Origin: CAWEQO01 sp963811225
Lineage (GTDB): Bacteria > Chloroflexota > Anaerolineae > Anaerolineales > Anaerolineaceae
Direction: 5' to 3'
Assembly: GCA_963811225.1 (NCBI GenBank)
Contig: CAWEQO010000012.1
Coordinates: forward strand, 372,001 to 436,000
DNA length: 64,000 bases
Shown here: positions 38,167 to 46,577 of the stretch, one piece after another
Numbering within the stretch: the first letter of the stretch is position 1
Layout of the letters: every line of letters starts with the position of its first letter
Program-made: the position numbers and the translations under genes
Notes under the pieces: generated by a model
What the model was told of the DNA's origin: nothing
Database searches by the model: none
What the model saw: the letters and a program-made list of their open reading frames with translations, nothing else

Positions 38167-39834
38167 TCATGCTCTCCAGGTTTGGTTGAACGTCCGCAGC
38201 GCCTGGCGCAGCTTCTCGATACTCTCCGAAGTGATCTCTCTGCGCTCCTCGATGTCCTCACCGATCTCCGGGTGACTGGTCTGTATGTAGCGCAGCATTT
38301 CTTTCTCCCACTGGTAAACTTTATCCACAGGGATGGAGTCGACGTAGCCGTTGGTGCCTGCAAACAGGACAATAACCTCTTCCGATAGGGAGTAAGGCTC
38401 ATACTGCGGCTGCTTGAGCAGCTCTTGCAGGCGCTGGCCGCGGTTCAGCTGCGATTGGGTGGCTTTGTCCAAGTCAGAGCCGAACTGAGCAAACGCCGCC
38501 AGGTCGCGGTACCCGGCCATGTCAAGGCGCAAGCGAGAAGCCACCTGTTTCATGGCGCGCGCCTGTGCCGAACCACCGACACGTGAAACCGAGACGCCCA
38601 CATTGATGGCCGGGCGAATACCGGCGTTGAACAAGCTGCTCTCCAAATAGATCTGACCGTCTGTGATCGAAATCACATTGGTCGGCACATAAGCAGAAAC
38701 GTCGCCAAGCAGCGTCTCGATGATCGGCAAAGCGGTCAGCGAGCCACCGGTGCCCTTGAGCGGCATGATTTCGTAAGCCTCGCTATTTTTCATCTCCTTG
38801 AGCGCAGTTTCGGCATCATGCTTGGCAAGCACGCCCCGGTAAACCGTGCCGTCGATGCTGTCGCTCTTTTCAGCCACCTTGCCCTCGAAGCCTGCCGGTA
38901 CAATCACATACTCGATTGCCAGGCGGGCAGCCCGCTCCAGCAGGCGGGAATGCAAGTAAAACAGGTCGCCCGGGTAAGCCTCACGGCCCGGCGGGCGGCG
39001 CAATAACAGCGACACCTGGCGGTAAGCCCAGGCGTGCTTGGAAAGGTCGTCATAGATGACCAGGGCGTCCTGCCCATTCTCCATGAACTCTTCACCAATG
39101 GCACAGCCGGCATAAGGAGCAACGAACTGCAGTGCGGCCGGATCGTCGGCGGCAGCCAGAACCACAACGGTGTGCTCCATCGCGCCATAACGATCCAAGG
39201 TCGCAATCGTGCGCGCCACCGAAGCCTTCTTCTGCCCGATAGCCACGTAGATGCAGATCAGATTCTTACCCTTCTGGTTGATAATCGTATCGATGGCGAT
39301 GGCGGTCTTGCCAACCTGCCGGTCACCGATGATCAGCTCGCGCTGGCCGCGTCCGATCGGGATCATTGCGTCAATGGCCTTTACGCCAGTCTGTACAGGC
39401 GTATCCACGTCCTGGCGATCGACCACGCCCGGGGCAATGCGCTCGATCGGGCGGTAGCGTTCGAATTGGATCTGTCCTTCGCCATCGATCGGCTGTCCCA
39501 GCGGGTTAACCACCCGCCCGATCAGCCCTTTTCCAACCGGGACAGAGGCAATCCGACCGGTGGAACGAACGGTTTCACCTTCAGAAATGCCGGAATATTC
39601 GCCCAGGATAATGACGCCAACCCGCTCTTTCTCCAGGTTGAAGGCAATTCCCAGGACCCCGTTTTCGAATTCCACCAACTCCTGGGCCTGCACGTTTGCC
39701 AGGCCTTCCACCTCTGCGATCCCATCGCCAGCCTCAATCACTTTGCCGACGGCGCGCACTTCATACTGCGGCCTAAAGCCTTCAATCTTATTCTGCAGAT
39801 CGGTCGCAATATTCTTGAGAATCTGGTCTGACAT
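38167..39834 (-). CDS. atpA: F1Fo ATP synthase alpha subunit
   Basis: 555 residues, a little longer than the usual 500-510 because of a C-terminal extension after EEVIVLFAGTNGYVDSIPVD. Non-catalytic nucleotide-binding subunit: GDRQVGKTAIAIDTI near residue 172, and the RAMKQVASRLRLDMAGYRDLAAFAQFGSDLD signature. First gene of a four-gene operon; the F0 genes and delta subunit expected upstream are absent. The next upstream gene is the epimerase, 275 nt away. Confidence 0.97.
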   Translation of the reverse strand: MSDQILKNIATDLQNKIEGFRPQYEVRAVGKVIEAGDGIAEVEGLANVQAQELVEFENGVLGIAFNLEKERVGVIILGEYSGISEGETVRSTGRIASVPVGKGLIGRVVNPLGQPIDGEGQIQFERYRPIERIAPGVVDRQDVDTPVQTGVKAIDAMIPIGRGQRELIIGDRQVGKTAIAIDTIINQKGKNLICIYVAIGQKKASVARTIATLDRYGAMEHTVVVLAAADDPAALQFVAPYAGCAIGEEFMENGQDALVIYDDLSKHAWAYRQVSLLLRRPPGREAYPGDLFYLHSRLLERAARLAIEYVIVPAGFEGKVAEKSDSIDGTVYRGVLAKHDAETALKEMKNSEAYEIMPLKGTGGSLTALPIIETLLGDVSAYVPTNVISITDGQIYLESSLFNAGIRPAINVGVSVSRVGGSAQARAMKQVASRLRLDMAGYRDLAAFAQFGSDLDKATQSQLNRGQRLQELLKQPQYEPYSLSEEVIVLFAGTNGYVDSIPVDKVYQWEKEMLRYIQTSHPEIGEDIEERREITSESIEKLRQALRTFNQTWRA

Positions 39835-40109
39835 TCAACCTCCAACCTCTACATTCTATACGAATCTTAGGGGTACGACAGCGTTTCCTGTCCCTTCATT
39901 AGATTAAATCATACCTGAAAGCCTCTTGATTGTCCAGTTTAGCTGTCTACAAATAATGGCGCCCCACAGCCACGCGGCTTCACCCAAACGCCCCCCATCT
40001 CCATTCAAAGGCCCCACAGCAGTGTAATCCTGAACGTCGTGACACTGAGTGGCGCTGCGTTCCGAATGGTGCTGCGGTGGGGCCGATATCCACAAGGCTC
40101 TTAGCGAGT
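39835..40109 (-). other. Leader region of the atpAGDC operon with possible RNA structure
   Basis: 275 nt without a convincing gene. Contains GGCCCCACAGCA (40010-40021) partly complementary to TGCTGCGGTGGGGCC (40070-40084), an internal GTGT/ACAC pair, a CCATTC/GAATGG pair that would cross it, and a 10-nt direct repeat GCCCCACAGC at 39961 and 40011. On the minus strand this is the atpA leader. A 63-residue minus-strand reading frame here (39904-40095) matches nothing I recognise. Confidence 0.4.
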
Positions 40110-40517
40110 CTATTCCATCAATTCATACAGCTCCACCAGCACGCCGCTGGCGCTCTTGGGATGGACGAACGCCATCCGCCGCCCCGGCAGCTCGATCGGC
40201 GTCTCATTGATCAGGCGCACGCCTTTACTCTTCAGCTGCGCCAGCATCCCCTCCAGGTCATCCACCTCGAAGCACAAGTGGTGCATCCCCGGCCCCCGAT
40301 CGTTCAGAAACTTGGCCGCGCCCGTATCCGGTGCGGTCGGGTTGACCAATTCGATCTCGCTGCCGCCCACGGGCATAAACGCCACAGTTGACTTCTGGCT
40401 GGGAACGTCTTCGATGTGGTCTACTTCCAGCCCAAGCGCATCCCGCCAGAAACTCAGCGCCTCATCGATATCCGGCACGACAACTGCCACATGATTGATT
40501 TTTGTGATCTTAGCCAT
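40110..40517 (-). CDS. mce: Methylmalonyl-CoA epimerase (VOC superfamily)
   Basis: 135 residues. Interconverts (R)- and (S)-methylmalonyl-CoA. Two VOC half-domains: NHVAVVVPDIDEALSFWRDALGLEVDHIEDVPSQKSTVAFMPVGGSEIELV and HHLCFEVDDLEGMLAQLKSKGVRLINETP, with His near 9, Glu near 56, His near 79 and the C-terminal Glu of VELYEL as metal ligands. The linked mutase gene lies 76 nt upstream, which supports the assignment. Confidence 0.93.
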   Translation of the reverse strand: MAKITKINHVAVVVPDIDEALSFWRDALGLEVDHIEDVPSQKSTVAFMPVGGSEIELVNPTAPDTGAAKFLNDRGPGMHHLCFEVDDLEGMLAQLKSKGVRLINETPIELPGRRMAFVHPKSASGVLVELYELME

Positions 40518-40593
40518 TAGTTCCTCTCAAGTGTTGGAGTAGACGACGTCCTTTTACTGCCCTTTCAGGATAGCGAAGGTGTTGGAGGCAGGT

Positions 40594-42249
40594 CTACAAC
40601 CACGATGACGACTGGTACTCGCCCCAAACCCGGCGCAGCACGCCACAAATCTCTCCTAAAGTGATCTCACTCTCCACGCTTTCCACCAGCAGCGGCATCA
40701 TGTTCTCACTGCCACGCGCCGTGCTTTCCAGCTTTTCCAGCAGCTCGTTCACCCGGACGGCATCTCGCTCTTGTCGCAGCGCCGCCAGCGAAGCCCGCTG
40801 GGCTTGCTCGATGGCCGGATCGACCACCAGCCCCTCCAGCTCCAGGTTTTCTTCCTTCTGGAAAGCGTTCACGCCCACCACCACCTGCTCGCCCTTCTCG
40901 ATGGCTTTCTGCGCCCGATAAGCCGCTTCCTGGATCTCTCCCTGCATGTAGCCATTCTCAATCGCCGCCAGCGCCCCGCCCATATCGTCGATCTTGCGGA
41001 TATACTCCCAGGCCTGCGTCTCGATCTGGTCGGTCAGGCTCTCGATCATGTAGGAGCCCGCCAGCGGATCGATCGTATCCGCCACCCCTGCCTCGTTGGC
41101 GACGATCTGCTGGGTACGCAGCGCCACCTGCACCGACTTCTCGGTCGGCAGCCACAGGGCCTCGTCCATGCTGTTCGTATGCAGCGACTGCGTGCCGCCC
41201 AGCACCGCCGCCAGCGCCTGGATGGTCACCCGCACGATGTTATTCTCCGGCTGCTGAGCGGTCAGCGTGGAACCTGCCGTCTGGGTGTGGAAGCGCATCA
41301 TCATCGACTTGGCGTCTTGGGATTGGAAGCGCTCCTTCATGATATCAGCCCACAGACGCCGGGCCGCACGGAACTTAGAAACCTCTTCCAAAAAGTTGTT
41401 GTGTGCGTTGAAGAAGAACGACAACTGTGAAGCGAAGCTGTCCACCTCCAGCCCGGAGTCGAGCGCCGCCTGGACGTAAGCGATGGCATTCGCCAGGGTA
41501 AAGGCCACCTCTTGCACAGCCGTCGAGCCGGCCTCACGGATGTGGTAGCCCGAAATGCTGATCGTATTCCAGTGCGGCACATTCTTGGCGCAGTACTTGA
41601 AGATATCGGTGATCAGGCGCATCGACGGCGCAGGCGGGAAGATGTAGGTGCCGCGCGCCACGTACTCCTTCAGGATGTCGTTCTGGATGGTGCCGCGCAA
41701 GCGGTTTTCCTCAGCCCCCTGCCGGCGCGCCACGGCGATATACATCGCCAGCAGCACGGCTGCAGGTGCATTGATGGTCATGCTGGTCGAGACCTTGTTT
41801 AACGGAATTTCGCGGAACAGGGTCTCCATGTCGCGGATCGACGAGATCGAAACGCCCACCTTGCCCACCTCACCGCTGGCAATCGGGTCGTCGGCATCGT
41901 AGCCGATCTGGGTCGGCAGGTCGAAGGCCACCGACAGCCCGGTCTGCCCCTGCTGCAGCAGGAAGCGGTAGCGCCGGTTGGATTCCTCGGCAGTGGCGTA
42001 ACCGGCATACTGGCGCATCGTCCAAAAGCGACCGCGGTACATGGTCGGCTGGATGCCGCGGGTAAAAGGATATTGACCCGGGAAGCCCAGCTTCTCCATG
42101 TAATCGTTGTCATAATCCTCCGGTAGATCGAAGGATGGCAGTGGGATACCTGAGGGCGTTTCGAACTCAGGCTTTCGCTCGGGAAAACGCCGGGTAACCG
42201 GGCGCAGTACTTCTTCTTCCCATCGTTTTCGTTCGGATTCTAAATCCAT
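40594..42249 (-). CDS. mutA: Methylmalonyl-CoA mutase large subunit (acyl-CoA mutase family)
   Basis: 551 residues. B12-dependent isomerisation of methylmalonyl-CoA and succinyl-CoA. TIM-barrel domain with QPTMYRGRFWTMRQYAGYATAEESNRRYRFLLQQGQTGLSVAFDLPTQIGYD, INAPAAVLLAMYI and TAGSTLTAQQPENNIVRV. The cobalamin-binding DxHxxG domain is absent, so a separate small subunit must be encoded elsewhere; a related acyl-CoA mutase with another substrate is possible. With mce it forms part of a propionyl-CoA/methylmalonyl-CoA route. The upstream 240 nt are a divergent promoter region with no gene. Confidence 0.93.
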   Translation of the reverse strand: MDLESERKRWEEEVLRPVTRRFPERKPEFETPSGIPLPSFDLPEDYDNDYMEKLGFPGQYPFTRGIQPTMYRGRFWTMRQYAGYATAEESNRRYRFLLQQGQTGLSVAFDLPTQIGYDADDPIASGEVGKVGVSISSIRDMETLFREIPLNKVSTSMTINAPAAVLLAMYIAVARRQGAEENRLRGTIQNDILKEYVARGTYIFPPAPSMRLITDIFKYCAKNVPHWNTISISGYHIREAGSTAVQEVAFTLANAIAYVQAALDSGLEVDSFASQLSFFFNAHNNFLEEVSKFRAARRLWADIMKERFQSQDAKSMMMRFHTQTAGSTLTAQQPENNIVRVTIQALAAVLGGTQSLHTNSMDEALWLPTEKSVQVALRTQQIVANEAGVADTIDPLAGSYMIESLTDQIETQAWEYIRKIDDMGGALAAIENGYMQGEIQEAAYRAQKAIEKGEQVVVGVNAFQKEENLELEGLVVDPAIEQAQRASLAALRQERDAVRVNELLEKLESTARGSENMMPLLVESVESEITLGEICGVLRRVWGEYQSSSWL

Positions 42250-42489
42250 TATCAGCCTCTGTACTTAAGATGAAAAAGTCAGCGTAACTACTGTCTGAAG
42301 TGATATTTTGTCGTGTCCTGATAAAATACCGCCGCCGAGCAGTTGCAAACATTAACAGTATACACGAAGCCCCATTTCTATTGCAGTGAGATTTTCTATG
42401 GTAAACTTTAGACGTTCTTCCTGAAAAAATTAGACTATGGGGGCTTTACTCAAACACAACTGCTTGAGGAGCAACCTACGGAGCCAAGA

Positions 42490-43722
42490 ATGACTCCCTT
42501 TTTACAATTAGCTTTCACTTTAGCAATCATTTTGCTCGCCGCAAAACTTGGGGGATACTTAACCACCCGCATCGGGCAGCCTTCTGTCTTGGGCGAGTTG
42601 ATTGTCGGCCTGCTGTTAGGCCCTTCTTTAATCGACATTATTCATCTCCCGTTTGTCACAGACCCACACCTGCTGGAAGAGACCATCATTCAGCTCGGTG
42701 AGCTTGGCGTGTTGCTGTTGATGTTCCTGGCCGGGCTCGAGCTGCACCTGTCCGATCTGGCCCGCAACACGAAGGTGTCGGCGTTTGCCGGCGTTCTCGG
42801 CGTGCTGGTCCCGATTGGCCTGGGATGGGGCGCCGGCCTATTATTCGGCTTCGACACCAACCACTCTATCTTTCTCGGGCTCACCCTCGGCGCAACCAGC
42901 GTCAGCATCTCGGCCCAAACCTTGATCGAGCTCAAGATGCTGCGCAGCCGGGTAGGCCTGGGTCTGCTTGGCGCGGCCGTGTTCGACGACATCCTCGTGA
43001 TCTTGCTGCTCTCCACCTTCTTGGGCCTGGCGAGCGGCGGGAGCGGCATCGGCGCAGTGGGGCTGGTCATCCTGCGCATGACCCTCTTCCTGCTAATCTC
43101 GGCCGGTTTCGGTCTGTGGCTGCTGCCAATCCTCACCCGGCGCGTCTCCGGCCTGCCGATCAGCCTGGGTCTGGTCACCTTTGCCATCGTCATCCTGCTG
43201 TTCTATGGGCTGGCGGCCGAGCTCATTGGCGGGATGGCCGCCATCACCGGTACCTTCCTAGCAGGCCTGATGTTCTCACGCACTGAAGAGCGCAACCGCA
43301 TCGAAGAGGGGCTGCACTCGTTGTCTTACGCCTTCTTTGTCCCGATCTTCTTTATCACCATCGGGCTCAGCGTCAACGTGCGCGCTCTCACCCTGGACAC
43401 TTTGCTGATCATGCTGGTCATCTCGGCCCTGGGGATCATCGGCAAGGTCTTCGGTTCGGGCCTCGGCGCTCGCCTGGGGGCCTTCTCCTGGCGAGAATCG
43501 CTGCAATTGGGCATCGGCATGGTCTCACGCGGCGAGGTCGGCCTGATCGTCGCCGCGGTTGGTCTGACCGAAAATTTCTTAGATAACGATATTTTCTCTG
43601 CGATTGTTGGGATGGTTCTCATCACCACCCTCGTCACGCCCCCCTTGTTACGAGCTTCTTTTTCGAAAGGAGGCTCAAAATTATCCCAAGCCGCCAAATC
43701 CACAAACGAGCCCCGCAGATGA
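42490..43722 (+). CDS. Cation:proton antiporter, CPA2/KefB type
   Basis: 410 residues, about 12 transmembrane segments. Na+/H+ exchanger domain with LGELIVGLLLGPSLIDI, GELGVLLLMFLAGLELHLSDL, LGLTLGATSVSISAQTLIEL, FDDILVILLLS and SRGEVGLIVAAVGL. No C-terminal RCK/KTN domain follows; instead a separate P-II-like protein starts 12 nt after the stop. GGAGCC lies 7-12 nt before the ATG. Substrate ion (K+ or Na+) not decidable. Confidence 0.92.
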   Translation: MTPFLQLAFTLAIILLAAKLGGYLTTRIGQPSVLGELIVGLLLGPSLIDIIHLPFVTDPHLLEETIIQLGELGVLLLMFLAGLELHLSDLARNTKVSAFAGVLGVLVPIGLGWGAGLLFGFDTNHSIFLGLTLGATSVSISAQTLIELKMLRSRVGLGLLGAAVFDDILVILLLSTFLGLASGGSGIGAVGLVILRMTLFLLISAGFGLWLLPILTRRVSGLPISLGLVTFAIVILLFYGLAAELIGGMAAITGTFLAGLMFSRTEERNRIEEGLHSLSYAFFVPIFFITIGLSVNVRALTLDTLLIMLVISALGIIGKVFGSGLGARLGAFSWRESLQLGIGMVSRGEVGLIVAAVGLTENFLDNDIFSAIVGMVLITTLVTPPLLRASFSKGGSKLSQAAKSTNEPRR

Positions 43723-43734
43723 GAGGGAGGTAGC

Positions 43735-44097
43735 ATGAACTACATGGTGTTATTCGTCTTACACGATCACGACCACTTCGAGGATGTCATCGACGCATGG
43801 GAGAACGTAGGCGTACCCGGCATCACCGTGCTGACCAGCACCGGGTTGGGACGCATGCGCAATTCAGCCCTGCGCGAAGACCTGCCGCTGATCCCGCGCC
43901 TGGAAAACCTGCTGATTCACAGCGAAATCCACAACCACACCATCTTTACCGTCGTCGAAGAAGAGAGCATGATCGACAAGATCCTCGACGCCACGCAGGC
44001 CGTGGTCGGTGATCTGGGCGAACCGGACACCGGCATCCTGGTCGCACTGCCGCTCGCGCGCGCGTATGGGGTCAAGCGCTACCTGACAAATGGTTGA
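43735..44097 (+). CDS. P-II-like regulatory protein
   Basis: 120 residues. Predicted ferredoxin-like fold of the P-II superfamily: an N-terminal beta strand MNYMVLFVLHDHD, then VIDAWENVGVPGITVLTSTGLGR (like the T-loop region of GlnB), HTIFTVVEEESMIDKILDATQAVV and DTGILVALPLARAYGVKR. The classic Tyr uridylylation site is not visible. GAGGGAGG precedes the ATG. Linkage 12 nt after a KefB-type antiporter suggests that it gates or senses for that transporter. Function inferred, not known. Confidence 0.8.
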   Translation: MNYMVLFVLHDHDHFEDVIDAWENVGVPGITVLTSTGLGRMRNSALREDLPLIPRLENLLIHSEIHNHTIFTVVEEESMIDKILDATQAVVGDLGEPDTGILVALPLARAYGVKRYLTNG

Positions 44098-44192
44098 CCA
44101 ATCAGCCGGCCTCTGGTAAAATCCATCCGCTCAAGGCGTTGTACCCTTCGCCTGAGCTTATATTCTTGTTTAGATTGAAAGGGCTTGTGAAA

Positions 44193-44783
44193 ATGAAAGT
44201 TCTCCTGATTAAGGATGTCTACAAGCTGGGTCATGCCGGCGACATCAAGAAAGTAGCCGATGGCTACGGGCGCAATTACCTGCTCCCCCATGGAATGGCG
44301 ATGCTGGCTACCGCCGGCGCGATCAAGCAGGCCGACCACATTCGCAAAGAAGCCACGACCCGCCGCAATGAGCTTAACAAGGAAATGGGTGGCCTGGCCG
44401 AGCGCATCCAAGGCATGCGCATCACGTTCGCCAGCAAGGCCGGTGAGACCGGCAAACTGTACGGCTCGATCACCACGCAGATGATCGCCGATGCGGTTGC
44501 CCAAAAGATCAAGGCCGAAGTTGACCGCCGCCAGGTGGAGTTGGAGCCCATCCGCACCCTGGGCGAGCACACCGCTCGCATCCGCTTGACCGTCGATCTG
44601 GTCCCGCAGATTACCGTCTTCGTCCATCGTGAGGGTGAAGCCGTCCAGACCGAGGAAGAAGAAGCTGTGGAAGAAGAAGAGGCAGCGGAAGAGGAAGAAG
44701 AAGAAGCTCCTCTGGTAGTCACCCCCGAGGCCGCCCTGCCCGAACCGGAAACCGGCGAGGAAACCGAGGAAGAGGTCGAGTAG
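44193..44783 (+). CDS. rplI: 50S ribosomal protein bL9
   Basis: 196 residues from the ATG at 44193; the frame is open upstream to 44094 but the conserved start is MKVLLIKDVYKLGHAGDIKKVADGYGRNYLLPHG. Binds 23S rRNA; two-domain protein with the long connecting helix. The C-terminal domain (GSITTQMIADAVAQKIKAEVDRRQVELE) is followed by an unusual Glu-rich tail of about 47 residues (EEEEAVEEEEAAEEEEEE) that is not part of bL9. Confidence 0.95.
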   Translation: MKVLLIKDVYKLGHAGDIKKVADGYGRNYLLPHGMAMLATAGAIKQADHIRKEATTRRNELNKEMGGLAERIQGMRITFASKAGETGKLYGSITTQMIADAVAQKIKAEVDRRQVELEPIRTLGEHTARIRLTVDLVPQITVFVHREGEAVQTEEEEAVEEEEAAEEEEEEAPLVVTPEAALPEPETGEETEEEVE

Positions 44784-44821
44784 GCTTCTCCAGGCGGCTC
44801 AACATCACAGAGTCAAACCCG

Positions 44822-44860
44822 AAACCGGCCTGATGCAGCGCAAGCGAGAAGGCCGGTTTT
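44822..44860 (+). terminator. Intrinsic terminator of rplI
   Basis: 10-bp stem AAACCGGCCT / AGGCCGGTTT with an 18-nt loop and a TTTTGATT tail, in the rplI-RodZ gap. Confidence 0.7.
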
Positions 44861-44913
44861 GATTGTAAAATGGATACGGAAGCAAGGCATACCCTCCGAT
44901 TAGAAAACTGGCG

Positions 44914-46479
44914 ATGAACGAATCCATCGGACAACAGCTGCAAAACGCCCGCCTGGAGCGCAAACTGACGCTCGAGGAAGCCGCGCATGGGACTCACATC
45001 CGTCTACACTATCTGGAGGCCCTGGAGCGCGATCAGCGCGACCGGATGCCCTCGGCCGTGCAGGGCAAGGGCTTTTTGCGCCTGTACGCTGGTTATCTCG
45101 GGCTGGAGGTGCAGCCCCTGCTGGACGCCTGGGATGGCAAAATGGAGCAGCCTCCGGCAAAACCTGAGCCGCCCAAAGAGACTCCTCGCCGCAGGCTGCG
45201 CTGGCGTCGCGATCCGATTGTCGAAACGCTGCCCCCCGAAGGCGCTCAGCAAGAGGAAGAGCCGCCGGAGAGCGCAGAAGAAACACCGATAGAAGAACCG
45301 GTCGCAGAGCATCCAGAGCCTGAAACACCTGCTGCAGCAGCGACCGTGCCGGAGCTTGCCGCCGAAGTCGAAGCAGTGGAGACTGCAGCCCCCGAACCCG
45401 CGCCGATCGAACCGATGGCGGAAAACTTCGAGGACATCTTCACCGAGATCGGCCGCACCCTGCGCAAGCAGCGTGAGACACTCAGCCTGAAGATCTCGGA
45501 TGTCGAGCGCTTCACCCACATCCGCCACCGCTACATCGAAGCGCTGGAGAAGGGCCTGATCGACGAACTGCCCTCTCCCGTGCAAGGCCGCGGCATGTTG
45601 AACAATTACGCCCGCTTCCTGGATCTGGACACCGAGCAAATGCTGCTGCGCTTTGCCGACGGCCTGCAAGCTCGCCGCAAAGAATACGCCTCTGCAACCT
45701 TGTCCCAGGCGTCGCATTCCGCTCGGCGCAAGCGTCTCACCCAGCCCACCCGGGCCAGTTCCTGGCGGCGCTTCTTCACGCCCGATATGCTGATTGGTGG
45801 CTCGCTCATCTTGTTCCTGCTGATCTTTGCCGTTTATGGCGCCTCGCAGGTCTCCGCCATCCGTCAGGAGAACGAGGCCATCAGCGCCGGCGAAGTCACC
45901 CTGGAGCCGGTTGCCAATATCATGCTCACGGTCAGTCCCTCTGTCGAGGAGACCGTGACTGCCACCCCCATCCCGACTGTCAAAATCGACCAGGCAGGTG
46001 CGCCGCCCGCCGCCGTTAGCGGTAGTTCCGAGGAAATCCCGGTCGAAGGTCAAGCCCCGGCTTCCGAAACGACCGGAACAGGCTCCGACTCCGTCCAGCC
46101 GCCGGAGGGCAGCGGCCCACTGCAGTTGTATATCGTCGCTAACCAGCGCGCTTATTTGAAGATTATCTCCGACGGCAAAGAAGCATTCAATGGTCGTGTT
46201 CAGCCCGGCAATGCCTACCAGTACAGCGGTAAAGAGCAGATCGAGCTGCTGACCGGCAACGCCGCCGCCCTGCAGGTGTTTTACAACCAGAGTGACCTGG
46301 GCACGCTGGGCAAGGTTGGAGAGGTGGTCTCGCTGGTGTTCAATCAGCAAGGGCTGCTCACCCCCACCGCCATCTTCACCGCCACACCCACCGCCACCGT
46401 CCAACCCACCCAAACAATCGCACCCACCGGCACCGCCCGCCCGCAGCCCAGCGCGACGATCACACCTTATATCCCCTAG
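44914..46479 (+). CDS. RodZ-like protein with two HTH domains, one transmembrane helix and a DUF4115-type domain
   Basis: 521 residues. First HTH_25 at about 5-75 (IGQQLQNARLERKLTLEEAAHGTHIRLHYLEALER), then a Pro/Glu/Ala-rich linker, and a second HTH_25 at about 180-250 (FTEIGRTLRKQRETLSLKISDVERFTHIRHRYIEALEKG). A basic stretch leads to the transmembrane helix (about 290-310, LIGGSLILFLLIFAVYGA). A Thr/Pro-rich periplasmic linker and a beta domain (LQLYIVANQRAYLKIISDGKEAF) complete it. Ordinary RodZ has one HTH. It probably links MreB to wall synthesis. Confidence 0.85.
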   Translation: MNESIGQQLQNARLERKLTLEEAAHGTHIRLHYLEALERDQRDRMPSAVQGKGFLRLYAGYLGLEVQPLLDAWDGKMEQPPAKPEPPKETPRRRLRWRRDPIVETLPPEGAQQEEEPPESAEETPIEEPVAEHPEPETPAAAATVPELAAEVEAVETAAPEPAPIEPMAENFEDIFTEIGRTLRKQRETLSLKISDVERFTHIRHRYIEALEKGLIDELPSPVQGRGMLNNYARFLDLDTEQMLLRFADGLQARRKEYASATLSQASHSARRKRLTQPTRASSWRRFFTPDMLIGGSLILFLLIFAVYGASQVSAIRQENEAISAGEVTLEPVANIMLTVSPSVEETVTATPIPTVKIDQAGAPPAAVSGSSEEIPVEGQAPASETTGTGSDSVQPPEGSGPLQLYIVANQRAYLKIISDGKEAFNGRVQPGNAYQYSGKEQIELLTGNAAALQVFYNQSDLGTLGKVGEVVSLVFNQQGLLTPTAIFTATPTATVQPTQTIAPTGTARPQPSATITPYIP

Positions 46480-46577
46480 CTTCTTCCTCCCCTCTCCATA
46501 CTCGCCGGGTAAAGGGGGGCTTCGCACGGCAGAGGCCCGAAGTGGCTGCAAAGCCTTACAAATTAATCGTGGTATTT

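Noticed and set aside
39904..40095. 63-codon minus-strand gene upstream of atpA
   Set aside because: No ribosome site and no family resemblance; overlaps the possible leader structure.
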